A stretch of 64,000 bases of DNA from Chimonanthus salicifolius (Eukaryota; Streptophyta; Magnoliopsida; Laurales; Calycanthaceae): assembly GCA_013350335.1 (NCBI GenBank), contig CM023539.1:45494631-45558630 (forward strand), written 5' to 3'. Made by a program: the position numbers and the translations under genes. Shown one piece after another: positions 34,329-47,525 of this stretch (its first letter is position 1; every line of letters starts with the position of its first letter). A model generated the notes under the pieces. That model was not told the origin of the DNA. It saw nothing but the letters and a program-made list of their open reading frames with translations, and ran no database searches.

Positions 34329-37300
34329 CTACATTACCATAGTTGTTGCAGGAAATACCCTATCCAATAGAGTATACACCCCGCCGCCCAATAACAATGC
34401 ACCACTGTAGCAGCAAATGGATGAACAGATTTTAGATACAAGGATAAATTTGATACTTTCCATTTCAAAAAAAATGGCAATTTCATATGACAGTTTCAAG
34501 CACCACCACAAGTGATTCAGGAGAATTTATGATCTCCATACAATATTAGTGCCAGAGACACAACAGACTTCCAGTATCAGATAATTAATGATGTAAAAAG
34601 ACCTGTGACAAGTGGATGATGACTCCAGCAATCCATCCAAAATAAACAGGTTTGATGCAAGTTTTTGACTTGTTTAAGATTTTGGATCTAAATCCAAATT
34701 GGTATTTCACATCTGAGGTAGATATAATCAAGCCAGATCCAAACCTCTGATTGTCAAAACCTCAGCAATTCCCCGTGTAGGCTATTTTGGATTAAATAAG
34801 AATCAGAAGGTTCCTAAAAAGGAGTAGGCCTAGGAATTCTGATGACAGGTTGGACATGGTAACATGGGAAGTTCAGATTATGCAGGATTTTCTCAAGTTC
34901 AGTTCATTGAGGAGTATATTATTTAGATCTGGGATTCCTGAATCTTCCATAAACCCTCAACATGAGGAACATCTAAAACCAAACAGGCTACTTCAGAATT
35001 CCTGACAACTAACTAAAAAGAATCCAAGACAGAGATCTCCATCTGTCTGGATCTCAAATCATAGAGAAATTTGAGTAAAACAAAAAATTCTTCAGGAGGA
35101 ATATAAAAAAATACAAGATTCCAGAGATTCGTGGATCTTATGAATCCAGGATCCAGAAATTCAGACAACCAAAAGAAGTCTGCAAAAAGAAATTTGAAAA
35201 GTTCCCATCCAATATTAAAGAACTGGTAGTTCAGAATGGTTTTCTCATGGAATGCAGGGTTCCTTAAATAGATTGTTACCATTCTTCTATGCACTGGCTG
35301 TTAGAGATGTGAATTTTGTAAGGATTGGATCATTAAAGGAATTATCTATTATACTTGTAACTACTTAAAAGTGATAATTTCAAATTTCCATGCTGCACCA
35401 AATAAACAGATTGGATAACTAATTGTGTCAAAAACTTCATGATTGTGATTGGTAGAAAATTCAGATGCATCCACATAGCTGTATGCATGTCAGTTATTAT
35501 ATAAAATAGGGAAAAATTACGTTATCATGCATACCTCACTGGGTTTATCCAAGCTGAAAACTTGCGGAACGAAAGCAAGCTCTGCATGTTAAATTTTTTT
35601 AGCACAGTAAGAACAGAGACTTGTAATGCATCCAGTTGTATAGTAACACGTTTTCTGAAATATGAAATATTTCACATTGCAAAATACCATATATAGTAAA
35701 AGGAAGAATAGGTGAAGTGAAGAAAAACTCTAGGGTGGGTAATCTGGTGAGATTCTTAGGAATAATTACCCATCTACATAAACTGGGTAACATGTAGTTA
35801 GGTGAGACATGTTGGGGACTAGATGGATTCAAGTAGGATGACTGTGTCAAACCAATATCAGAGACACAAACATAGAATATGTCAATGCTCAATTTGAACA
35901 GGAATTCATTCAAATCTCAGACTGAAATATCATTGTTCAATTGTAGTCTACAAGAGGTTAAAAAGGAACACAAAAATAGTGCAGAAAATGAAGGCTCAAA
36001 AACTGGATGCCATGATCTTGCAATTTCTTGTATTTGTATGTTTTTGAGCTCCCTTATATTGTAAGGCCTATTGTTTCAATCCTTTCAATGACATAACATA
36101 AGCTCATTCGAACCCAATACATGAGCTTCTGATATGTTGGATACTTCAAAATGGGTTACCTATCTATATAAATTGTGTCCAGTTCTTCAAATGTATACAT
36201 AGAATCCATGTCCCAGCAGAACCATACCATGTCTATATTTTTATAATTCTCTCTGTATAATGGGATGGAACTCAAAGTTCCTTCATGTGAGATGTGAAAG
36301 GAATCTAAAATAAACCAATGCATACATGGTTATCACCTTAACAAAACCATTCTGACAAGTTGACAAAGAGACAATTAGATACCTGCAATGCACCAGCAAA
36401 GGAAGCTGCAAGCAGAAGAGGAGCAACATAGCCCGTTGTGTATGTCAAAAGTAAGCTGCCACCGATAACCGGATCCTGTCATTAAATGATCTAGTTGTGA
36501 GGAACTTTTTTTTTTTTTTTTTGGAAAAGTAACCTAGTTCTGAGAAACTAAACCAACTTAATTTTTTAAACAATGATTATGAGGAAGGAAACAGAAACTT
36601 GAATGCCAATGAAGAAGAAACAAGTTAACACCATTGCTTTAAAATTCATATTCATGGGTTTCCTAATCACCATACAAACACAGTTTACTAAGAAGAAAAC
36701 AAAGGGAGCAAATTTCAGATTTATTTAGGTTTGCAATGTGCTAAAACATAAATTTAATGTAATTCAGAATACTCTTCATTTAAATACTCAATCAATTTTA
36801 CGAGTCTAAGGTGGAACTTAACTCAGCTACTTCGGCAAAACATAAAACTGATCGATCCCATTTTGCATGGATCAAAACATAAAACTGATCGATCCCATTT
36901 TGCATGGACTTTTGGAATGGGTAACATACATGTTTTGAATAGGTCACAGTCTCAGGTTCCTCATAGATTCTTCGTGGACTATTCTGGTACCATCTTAACA
37001 TTGTTTTTCAAGGATATATTAAGATTACATCTTTTCTTCTTTCAGGATCTAATTAAAATGCTGAATTGTTCATCACTTGATTGCTTTGAGTAATATTTAT
37101 ACATTATTTTAATGCTGTTAACTTTAAACTTTTTATTTTTATTTAAACATAAATATCTATCTATATTTATTAAAATATAATGATGAATCCAGGAATCCTG
37201 TTTTTGAGGTTTTCCTGAATCTGGCACCCCATGCACTGATGACATATGAAAAAAAAATTGTATGAGAAATGAGGAGGATTTATTGGGTAGGGTTAATGAT

Positions 37301-40300
37301 TGTACAGTTTGGTATAGGACTCTTATACCGCTTTGACAGTTGCATTCCTTTTTCATTAATAATATTTTTGCAATGCTACCGTTTTAAAAAAAAATCCTGA
37401 CCAAATGCACATCTCTAGAGTATAATTTGGTGTTAATCTAATGCTGTAAATCAACTAGATGGGTTTCAAATTAGGAGATATACAAATACATGGCACTTGG
37501 TGAAGGGTAGAAAAGGACGACAAGGGAAATAAAACTTAGCAGTATGAGATACACTGGGAGAAGCTTCCTAGATTACAAAACAAAAATGAAACAAGTTACC
37601 TCTCTTCTATAGTAAACCAATATGAAGGTGAACTGTGAATTGAATCCATATGGATGATGGGATCATGGGATATAGAGATGTCAATAATTCTATTGGTTTA
37701 ACTAATGAGGAAAAAGCTTCTTCGTTGTAGTTCACGAGATAAGTGAACACAGTTTCAGTAAGGTCACCATCAGATTTGTAATTATTTGGTTTGTACCTTG
37801 GACGTAGCCACATATCCAAGCAGTGTAGCAAGCACCGGTGTACTGCAGGGTGAGGCAGCCAAGGCAAATGTAAGCCCAGCCAAATATGCTTGCACACCTG
37901 AAACCCAAATTAGAAACAGGACCATTGTAGGCATAATAGTCAATTAAGATTAAAAGAATAAGAATGGACCGTAAAGGCTCAACAAACAATTTATCCATAA
38001 GTACAGGAAAGGAATTTTTTTGTGAGGATAAAGAAAATTACTTGAAGGGAAGTTAGCAGCAGCAGCACGGGGATCAAAATTATTAAAAAACGATGGAAGT
38101 TGTAGTTCAATTACCTGCAAGTGTAGAAACACAAAAAGTAGTGAGTGCCATATTGTGTGAGTATACAATGTTCAGAAGAGAATATAATATTTAAAGATTG
38201 ATACTGAAGCAAACAATTCCAAGAAACAGAAATTCCACAATTGTGTGGGTTAAGTCTGAAAGAGATCTGTTAACCGAAAACCATAAATACAACAAAGGAA
38301 CTTTTGAAAGAAATCGTAGTATATACGAGATCAGAAAATGAATGGTACTCATCCAAGGAGGGTTTTTTTTAAGGCTTGAGTTTACCACCCAGTTAACACT
38401 GTTTTTTTTTTCCTCCATTTTTTAAAATAAAAGTTCCACTAAAAAAAGAGTTCCTTTTTCGCTTCTTTGCTTTTCTGGTGCTTGAATTTTTTTATTATGT
38501 AACAGATCTTTCATAAGCATTTCAAAACAGAAATAATAATAATAAAGGAAAATAAGTAGTAGCAAAACTCTCATGGTTATGTCAGATTGTTTCTTTTTAC
38601 CATTCATTTATAATTTTTATTTATACAAAAAAACTTTCATTGCCATTTCAAAGAATAGTAGTAGCAGCAGCAATAGTAGTAATGACTTCAAATTGTCTAG
38701 CAAAGCAACCTCATGTGAACGTAGTATTGTCATTGAGGAAACACAATGTTAATTTCATGCTCTCAAATTACCTCCAAAAAGTGGGGTGATTTCCTGTAGG
38801 ATTGATGGTACTTCAAAATTCTGAAGGCCCATAAGTGGGCACTTCCTAATTGCGCTTTGTTTGCACTTCATATATAATTAGGACCACATGATTTCAAGAA
38901 CACAGGTTTCTTGCATTTTTAGGGTGTCGGACCAAATCCTTTGCTTTCTTTGCAGCACATTAGTTATGTAAAGAGCAGTTGGCGAGGACATTAATCATAT
39001 TTGCAAGTGTTGGCATATTTTCCATTAGATGGAGGTAATGGCTATGATATTGATGGTTACATTTTCTTAACATATGTAAAATGTGAATTAAGTTTCAGAT
39101 TCTAGATAAACAGCATGCTAATACTTATGGCTTTCAATATATTAAATGTTCTATCCTAGCTGCTTATGTGCATTTCTTGTATGGCATGCATATTTATCTG
39201 CTGGTCTGCTAATCTTCGTATATATGGGCATTGTGCTTACTTTGTTTCTGTGAAGGCACAATGGTGAATGTTCAGGGGTCATCTCTACAAGCTCCCTTTC
39301 CATAGGTAGTAGTGGATTGGATAGAAGAAAATAGAGATATAGCTTCTTTAGAATTTTCTTCTTCTTGCTCACCCAGGCCCACCAGCTCAGAAGAATTTTT
39401 TTTCTGCGTATAATCACCCTCTAACCACCTGTGAAGTGTTGCCCTGTAATTTGTGGTGTAGTGTAGCTCTTGTAACTAGTTGTACAGTTCTCTATTTACT
39501 GTTGTATTCTTTCTTTTATATCTAATAAAGTATTACCATTTAATAAAAAAGGGCAAAATGGTGAACCTGTGAAATGTCCAAGTCATTCCATAATGGGGCT
39601 TCAACATTAGACAATCATGCTATATTTGTTATTGAGCCATTGCTTAAGCGTCACCCACCGAATAAACAACCCAACCATGTCATGGCTTAAATATTTACAC
39701 ATTTGTCACCTTTCTACATGCTGCCAAAAGGAAAAATCACTAAGTTTACATGAGCTCCAATATTACCAAAAATAATATTAGTAAAACTCATCTTTCAATT
39801 TATAATAAATTGCATTAAGAATGGAACGGAAGCCTTAATCTCAAACAAAATGGAACTTCAAGACATAGAATTTTCTAAAAGTACATGTTACAAAAGAACT
39901 AATTTTCCTAGTCACAAGTCAAAAGGCACAGAGGACCATATAGCCAACCATTAAAGAAACTGTCAACAGTCCTGTCATCAATTAAGAGTGTTTCTACCTC
40001 CAACAGATTCAAACCCATAACAACTGCCAGGCCAGAAGCAACCAAAGGAAGTCCAGTTCCAATCTGTCCGTAAGCCTTTCCAGCAAACGACGCAGCAATA
40101 CCAAGTATTGCTAATGTTGTGGCCAGTCCCAATGAGAAAGCAAGTGAATTCCATATAATCTAAAGAAGAAAATAGAAAAGTGAAATATTAACAATTGAAA
40201 AAAATGTGGATTATTGCATTCCACCTTAGAGAAAAAACAAATCCAAAGTAGATATTCATAGTTCTTTGAACCTCTGCCAAACAAACAATGTAAAAGTTGG

Positions 40301-41964
40301 AAAAAGGTAAAAGAAGGGTATAAAGAGAATTTTAGATGAAGGTTCAATAAAAAAGATGATCTGGTACTTATTGAAGTTCTGAAGGAACTAGGGTGCTTAA
40401 CTGAATTGTTAAAGAGGTTAGAAAACCAGGTTTTGAACTCTTGAATTTAAATAAGACAAAATATGAAGACAAACAATTATTATCAACTCAGTCAAGTAAA
40501 AAAATTGACAATTTTGAAGAAAAAAAATGGATAAATCCATGAGAAACTCAATTGACATTTCAAATACTTCAACTGCTTCCTCAAGATAGATAGGGGAGCA
40601 AGTTGTCAGTATGAACATTGATTTTTGGAATCAGTGTTTAGAGCAGTTGATGAGAAAAAAAATGATAAATCCATAAGAAACTCAATTGACATTTCAAATA
40701 CTTCAAGTGCTTCCTCAAGATAGATAGGTGATGCAGAGCACCACACGAGTTTCCATATTTAGCAAGTTTCTATATTTAGATTTTGGATTTCCAACTTTTC
40801 ATAATTGTATTTTTTCTTTCATTTATTTGTTTAGTCCAATAGTTGGTTTTGTTTGGGGAAATTTAGTGATTTTACATGTAACTAGGGCTTTTTAATCATT
40901 GGGGGTAGATTGGAATTTGTTTATTTGAAGGTATTTTGGTCTTTTTCATGTTTTTAAGTCATCATATATATATGATGTACCCCTCCATACGGGATTGACA
41001 CTTAATGAATGAAAGAAGCTTTAAAGTTTTCTCTGCAAAACTTGTCTCCTGCAAAAGGAATTGGTGAGAAGCCACAGAGGTGAGAAATCTCCAAAAACAA
41101 GAACGTGAGAAGCCTTCCTCTATCCAGGTACTCTTTCTATCTCTTCTATCTCTCGTACCTCTCTCTTTGTTTCTTTTCTTTTCTTCCAAAAACAAAAAAG
41201 CCCTTGAGCCATTGCCGTCACCTTTCATAGCCACACCATCTATTGTCCCAGATCCGTCCCATATCCATCCCAGATCTGTCCCAGAACCATCCTATTGTTG
41301 TCCCAGAAAAATCCTTGTTTACTATCCCGACCTGTCCCAGATCCCATCCGGACTCGTCCTGATCTGTCCCAAATCTCATCGAAACTCGTCCCAAGCCCTT
41401 CCTAAGTCCCTTACAGCCTTCCCCTACCCCAAACAGCCCCATAAACTGCTGTCTCTACCCATAACAGTCTCATGTATGACTGTTTACTGCTGTCTTATTC
41501 ATTGAGATCCCCTATTTTGTTGTCCCATACCGTTAAGATCTCATATTACTATTGTCCTACAATTTCTCCTTGGCAAACAACCAATTTAATTTCTATTTTT
41601 GATGATAGATTTACATATTAATGGGATTTGACAAACCCCTTTGTTTTGAGGGACCTTTACAGTAGATGTGACTTGGTTTGGATCGTCTTATAATCACTTA
41701 TATTAGATTTCAAGAATTTGCATGATTCTTTGTGGTAAATTTCTATATTAATTAATTGCATATATTAATTGGTATTTAATTTCAGCCCAGTTTAGATTTA
41801 AGGTGTTTTTTTTCATCCCTTTTAATTTTTAGGGAACCAAATTAGGCATTTAGGGTTACCCTATCCTTTGTCCTGCATCAATAGGGGAGCAAGTTGTCAG
41901 TATGAACATTGATTTTTGGAATCAGTGTTTAGAGCAGTTGATGAGAGCCTCTAGCACAGTTAAG

Positions 41965-41998
<34 letters not shown>

Positions 41999-44900
41999 TC
42001 AGCTTAGTACATGATCAAATGGCTCTATTTTCACCATCATGTACTTGTCATTTAAGTCTTGCTTTTCCTGATTAGAGTGCCCCCAGCCCCAGGGAGATTC
42101 CGTTAACGCTACTTCCTAGGCTAATGTTGGGAAGCATCTTCCCTGGAGGTTGATTCTGTGGCTAAAGATATCAGTAAGGGTCTGCAGAGGTAGGGAGGTC
42201 CTCGTCCAACAATAGCGCAGCGAATGGTGTGGCAGATTTTCTGGCAAAGGCTAGAGTGGGGTGCGTTGAGGCTTTTGTTTGATTTATGTAATCAAGCAGC
42301 TAGAGTGCTGGTCGTGCAGATTTGACTTAGCTTTGTGAGGTCTTGACTGTTGTTTTGTTTCTTTTCGTTTTCTACAGTATAGTTCTTTTATACTGTGCTT
42401 TGTTTTCTCTCTTGAATCTTGTTTTGTAATCATTGTTGCTCCTTCAATGAAATTTTTATTGCCTCTAATTAAAAAAGAAGGCACAAAAAGAAACATAAAT
42501 GTTTGACATACTTCAACACCTATACTGTTGATGGAACCTAATATATCTTCAAATTATTATTACCTCTGCCCTGCTCTTCCCAGATCCAAAAGCTCCTGAC
42601 ATGTTTCCAATATCATCACATTCATGAGGGGCATGAAATAAATATAATGTGTAAAACTGTAAGTCCTATTTGTTTGTGTGTGGCAAACATGATGCCTATG
42701 GCAGAACGTAATAGCCCAGTAAAAAATTTGAGCACTCATTATCTAAGCATACCTATGTAACCAAGAGTAAGTGGCAAAACACTTAATGTACAAGGGGATA
42801 GACTGGTTACAAGCCCTGCACCAAATATAACAGCTAAACTGCCAAAAAAAATAAAATGGAAAAGCATAACAATCAGTGTGACCTCTAATCGACTTTAGTT
42901 ACAAATTTACAATATTCAGTATGAAAGGAAAACATAGAACATAAAACCGAACCTAGTAAAACTTAGAGCTGACAGCTGGTCCAGAACAGCTTGATTGGCT
43001 TGCTGTCCAGCTGAAAATAAAAAGCCTCCAAACCAATCGCCAATGTTCATATCAGCCAAAACAGACAGATGTGCTCCTTCCTGTCTCGAAAAGAAACAAG
43101 AGCACTTCTGGAGACTATTTACACCAAGTAAAGCCTCATGTACAATTCGATAATATATATTACAAATGTTGATGACTTAGGTCTCAAATCGAAATAGCAA
43201 AAGCCAAGTTGAAAGAAAATATTGATAATTGAGCTTCCCTCCTTTTTCTTTTTCCATTCTTTTTCTCTTCAATGTATAACCACTCATTGAGAAGAAAAAA
43301 AACACAAATTTCATAAGTTAGAACTGAAAGTGAAAAAAACAGAATAGTATGTTACAGTTAAAAAGATTTATATGGGATAACCAAGTGACTTTGCACATTG
43401 AAGCCAATGATATAACAACACGATGACAAAGAAGCATCAATCTTCTAAAATATTCAACAGAGAAAGTATCAGTCTTCTAAATTTTCGTTGCAAAATCTTT
43501 CCACACAATGTAATAGCTTTACATGAAGTCATCATCTAGTTTATCAAGTATTTTGGTGATAATCACAGAGAGCTAGATAATGATCTTTGTCTTAACCACG
43601 ATGACTAGCAAAGCTCAAGTGATAACAAATTCAAACTACTTAGATAATCCTGAAATCATGACTAGTTTGACTAATTCAATGCATAAAAAATTTGTAAGCA
43701 AAACAAAGAATAAGTTTCAGCAAGGCACATAAATAAAGCTCAACTGGATCAGACAATAAATTCGTAACTTCTCAATATATCTAGACAAAAATATAATGCA
43801 TGCTTATGTATACACATGTATAGACTAGGTCAATCAACTTTTGACTGAGTTAACCAAGACTTGGTGAATTTACATCCAGTATATGACCATTTGTTTCACC
43901 TAAAATCTAAGTGAGCCAACATGATAGAGTCAAGTTGAATTTTCAAAATTCAAACCATGGTATTAAGGATGCAACTTGGGTTAGAGTCAACTCGGACCCA
44001 GTTGACCCAACATGAAAATATGGGCAGGCTAACTCAACCCAGTTGATCCAAGCCAAAAAAGATTGACTCAATTTTAATTTGGGTGGGGTTAGGGTCATGC
44101 TGTGTATAACCTGACTATATATATATACACTCCACATTTTTAAATCATTGTTTGATAAAAAAAAAATTAAAATTAGCTCTCTACAATTATTATGTTTTAG
44201 TGGTAAAATTTTGTTTTTATGAATGCTTCTTCACTTGAAGCATATCAATACAATATATATATGTATATATATATATATATATAGATTAAATTATCTACTT
44301 AATTATATGGATTGATAAGTGACCTGATTTAACTCGACCCGAATTAAAAATGGGTTGAGGTTTTGAAAATGGGTTGGGTTATGGGTGGGTTCAGGGAGGC
44401 CAGAATATGGGTTGGCTTGAAAATGGTGGCCCAAATTAAATATGAGCGTGATAAGATTTGACTCTCAACCCGGCCCGCCTGTTCAGATTGCACCCCTACA
44501 TGGTATACTCATTATTCATAGGAAGCCATGTTGAAATCTTAAAGGAACAAACTACTGTTAAGTCTCACCGTGACATGCTCCATGGACAATGCCTTTGCTG
44601 CATCTGTTGCAAACAAACTTGCCACTGAAATCAGATGATGCCAAATAAGACTTTATAGAATGTGAATAATGAGCCAACAAAACAGCTAGAATGACTAGTA
44701 AGTAGTAACTCAAGTTGTATTGATGTATTTTGACACTACAATTATATGAAAGATGAGTCAACACTATCAAATAAAGTTTCACCATGTTTTTTAAACAGTG
44801 TACAGTAGCAACATTAAATTTAAAAGTAAAGTGTGAACAAAAGTTGTTACCAATTCAACAAAACCAGCTTCTGAACAAAGCTAGCATTGCTTGTTCAGAC

Positions 44901-47166
44901 AATATAAAAAAAAAAAATTGTACACAGTAGCAAGTGTATGGACCATTGTCATCATCATCATCAAAGCCCAAACCCCATCTACCTGGGGTCGGTTTTTCAA
45001 GTTCTGCTCCTCCATTTCAATCTATCATAAACCATACATTTAATCACTACACTATCTATCATGTCTTTCTTTATCCCTTCCTACCATGTTTTTAGCAGTC
45101 TACCCCTCCTTGTACCTGTAATTTGTAACCTCTCAACTCTACAAACTAGGGTTGTCTCAGGTCTTCTACTTACATGCCCAAACCACCTCAAACGAGTTTA
45201 TCTCAATTTGCCTTCTACTAGGACTACTTTTAAACTATTCCAAATGTAGTCATTCTAATTCTATCCTTTAGAATTAATCCACTCATCTAATGTAACATGC
45301 GCATCTCCATCATTTTAACTTTGTTTGTTTGTCTTTTGTTCAAAGCCCAATACTCTGCTCTATAAAGCATTACAGGTCTAATAATTATTTTATAAAATCG
45401 CACCTTTAAGCAATGAGGTAGACAAAACTCCGCAGGCTTGTCTACAAAGGTAGCAAACGGACACAACTCAAAATAACTAATATCTTAGTACCTAAGTTTT
45501 GACAAGAAAATGAGTACATAATTCCATGAGGTAGCAAAAAAGGTTATCAATCTAAAAGATCTTCCTTTATTTGTTTCCAAATGTCACTTCTTTAGTGAGT
45601 TTGGTAACATAATATAGGGATATCTTTATCTAAAAACAAAGGAAACAACAAGAAAAAGACTGATTGACCCAAATAAACTAAACCACATACCTGAAATTAT
45701 GCTTGCCATGGATCCAAGTTGAAAGCTTCCATGTTGAGTTATCATCGACAATGGAGCATCATCTTGTCCAAGATCCTTATGCAAGGAAGATTCTTGAACT
45801 ATTTTCTGAGGTGTCTTGCAGTTCCCTTTTGACAATCAAAAGCAAAACTTAACATGGTATCAATAAATAAATATGCATGATACAACAGTAAGTAGTACAG
45901 TTGCTAAAAAACCAAGTCCTTTACTATGGATCATTTTCCTAAAGTTTAGAAGATACATTTTTGAAAACACACTATACAGAATGTTGTGATGTTGAAGCTT
46001 AGCACTATAAAATATCCCTTCTTTATTGCAAGTACCACCATTTTCCAACATTTTTATACATTAAGGGGCAGAATTGGTGAACTTTCTCAAAAGGAAAAAA
46101 AATAAAAAAGGAAAAAATTGTTGAATCAATAATATCTCATAAATGAAAGAAAATAGGCTGGTATCAAAGTATATGTGATTAATGATGAAAAAAGTATCTC
46201 AAAAACTCAAAAAAGGAGAAAACACACCATATCCACATGCAACATTACTGGTAAATTTGGCACTAGCTTTAAATTAGACCATCGAGAAAAACAATAATAA
46301 AAAAGTAATACATGAATGTAACATGTGCATCAACAAGCAATAAATGATTCTATACATCACATTCACTCAGCACGTTTATCACCACTAGGTATCCATAAAC
46401 GTGACTTGGATTGCATTAATAGATCAGTTTGCACTTTACTAGTTTATATACTCTTAGATTTTTTTCTTTTTTCATCTTATATTTCTTTAATTTCACTCTA
46501 ATCTATTTGTCTAATATTTAGAGTATTAGTCAAGAATAATCTTAATTACTTGCACGATTAATCACCATTTGTGCCAGCATTGAGTAAGGTCCTACTACAC
46601 TTTCAACCACCTAGACCGTTCATTATGGTGGACCCATTTAAGAAATATTGATGGAATAAAAGTATGCACCATCACAATATCTGAATTAATCGTTCGGTTT
46701 GCATAGTTTCTTTCTTTTTATTTCTTCCTCTCGTTCTCTTTTTCTCTGATAATAATAGGTATTAATTGTTTTTTCTCAATAACCCCCACATTCATATCTT
46801 GCAAATAAGATAAATTTGATGGCCAATTTTTTTTCTTTACCATTGTTTATTCATATGGACAGCTTGATTAACGATGGTTGCCGCCTCTAGCAACCAAATG
46901 CTGAGATTTCAAATGAAAACGTCGGTCAATTCAGCAAAACTATCGCCTCCTGACTTTGCAATTAAATAACAAATTTTCTTCTTTCTTAATCTTTTGTTTG
47001 TGCGCGTGGACGCAAGGGAGACGGACAGAATGAAGGACGAAGAGAAGTGAGTAGAAAAGAAAAGGAAGAAGAAGTTTTTACCAGAGACGCGGGTGCTCCT
47101 TTTGTAGAGTGAAACTCTTGGGGAAGAGTCGACGCTGCTGATCCAACGACTCACAACGAGAGACAT
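34329..47166 (-). CDS. CCDA: Chloroplast CcdA-like cytochrome c biogenesis / thiol transporter, twelve exons
   Basis: Exons (minus): 47166-47082, 45825-45691, 44624-44569, 43080-42953, 42838-42753, 42595-42564, 40159-39998, 38114-38042, 37897-37797, 36475-36383, 35581-35535, 34404-34329; all GT-AG, phases agree, 357 residues. In chloroplasts CCDA passes reducing power across the thylakoid membrane for cytochrome b6f haem attachment (with HCF164). The first ~110 residues form a transit peptide and linker. The membrane core has six hydrophobic segments as two related halves, each with the CcdA cysteine: [17 protein letters not shown] and [18 protein letters not shown]. Other matches are [40 protein letters not shown] and the C-terminus [13 protein letters not shown]. 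Length is close to Arabidopsis CCDA. Introns reach 2.4 kb and are full of transposon remains, with coding sequence intact. Confidence 0.95.
36837..36907. repeat. 37-bp direct duplication in CCDA intron 9
   Basis: AAAACATAAAACTGATCGAT... is repeated with exact identity at 36837 and 36874; the perfect match suggests a recent event. Confidence 0.9.
37180..37392 (+). mobile_element. Possible retroposon tail in CCDA intron 9
   Basis: Plus-strand segment ending TTCATTAATAATATTTTTG...TTTTAAAAAAAAA, like a LINE 3-prime end, opposite to CCDA. The body gives no recognisable protein and the 5-prime end is not defined. Confidence 0.3.
39150..39550 (+). mobile_element. Probable LINE 3-prime tail in CCDA intron 7
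   Basis: Plus-strand segment ending in a plant LINE-like 3-prime UTR (GTTGTATTCTTTC, CTAATAAAGTATTACC, TTTAATAAAAAAG). It opposes CCDA transcription. The upstream part has no readable reverse transcriptase or RNase H. Confidence 0.35.
40520..41943. repeat. ~135-bp tandem duplication split by a solo LTR
   Basis: The sequence from about 40520 to 40653 (ATGGATAAATCC ... GAGCAGTTGATGAG) is repeated at 40654-40728 and continues, after the LTR, at 41886-41943 (GGAGCAAGTTGTCAGTATGA, GAGCAGTTGATGAG). Removing the LTR and one target copy restores a plain two-unit tandem repeat, so the duplication is older than the LTR insertion. Confidence 0.88.
40729..41880. mobile_element. Solo LTR (1152 bp) in CCDA intron 6
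   Basis: The sequence runs from TGATGCAGAGC to GTCCTGCATCA, with the TG...CA termini and short inverted repeat (TGATGCAG/CTGCATCA) of retroviral-type LTRs. It is flanked by a perfect 5-bp target duplication ATAGG (40724-40728 and 41881-41885). A TATATATATGATG box near 40965 and a downstream CTTAATGAATG fit an LTR promoter and processing region on the plus strand, antisense to CCDA. No internal retrotransposon genes remain, so unequal recombination has deleted them. An open frame at 41080-41505 lies wholly within it and is not a gene. Confidence 0.9.
41966..41998. repeat. (CT)n microsatellite
   Basis: About sixteen CT dinucleotides in CCDA intron 6. Confidence 0.95.
42060..42475 (+). mobile_element. 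L1-type LINE 3-prime remnant in CCDA intron 6
   Basis: The plus strand encodes, in pieces, the end of a LINE RNase H domain: [13 protein letters not shown] matches the family ending NxxAD-LA-xG. It is followed by a T-rich UTR, a TTCAATGAAATTTTTATTGCC tail signal and an A run (42468-42475). It is antisense to CCDA and ends about 90 bases before exon 6 as drawn on the plus strand. Confidence 0.6.
43964..44498. mobile_element. Family B hAT-like element in CCDA intron 3, perfect 8-bp duplication
   Basis: Begins TAAGGATGCAAC and ends ATTGCACCCCTA, imperfect inverted termini. Flanked by CATGGTAT at 43956-43963 and 44499-44506. The left half has GTTGACCCAACATG words, the right half GACCCGAATT and GGGTTGGGTTATGGG. 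An (AT)n run at 44254-44283 expands its middle. Its right end is only about 70 bases from exon 3, leaving little room around the donor of intron 3. Confidence 0.88.
44949..45412 (-). mobile_element. RTE-type LINE 3-prime fragment in CCDA intron 2
   Basis: On the minus strand it reads, with stops, the C-terminal part of an RTE reverse transcriptase: [15 protein letters not shown] and [14 protein letters not shown] resemble the RTE words xPxxLYGxExW and exxxLRWMxG. It ends GGGGTTTGGGCTTTGATGAT and a short GATGATGAT tail, the simple-repeat end expected of RTE elements instead of poly-A. It is in the same orientation as CCDA. Confidence 0.8.
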
Positions 47167-47350
47167 ACTTCCGTGGAAAATGGAAAAGGGTAAATGAGAA
47201 TCCAAGAAAACAACCGAACAGCTGAAATGTCGAAAAAGAACAGAATAATAAGGAGAGGGAAATTGGTGGAGAAGAACCGAGCGGAAAATCAAGAGCGAGA
47301 AAGTGAGATTTTGGAGCCGCAGTTTGGATTTTCTCTCACATTGACACGTC

Positions 47351-47360
47351 GTGGGCCCAC
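47351..47360. promoter_or_regulatory. GTGGGCCCAC palindrome upstream of CCDA
   Basis: The palindrome is 185 bases upstream of the CCDA start codon. TGGGCC/GGCCCA elements (site II-like, TCP-type binding) are common in promoters of plant housekeeping and organelle-protein genes. The regulatory role here is inference. Confidence 0.45.
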
Positions 47361-47525
47361 TGGGACCCACAAACGTGAAGAGAATCACGGCAGTTGATGA
47401 ATGCTTCCAAATCACTTGACAGGCCCTCACAAGTCACAATATCCATCTCATTGGACTTTACAGTGACTTTAATAGTGAGTTTAATAAGAATCTGGCAATA
47501 TTAGCATGATGTAGATGTAAATATT

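Noticed and set aside
41080..41505. 141-residue open frame rich in PS and PD repeats
   Set aside because: Lies entirely inside the solo LTR and comes from its CCCAGATC-type repeats.
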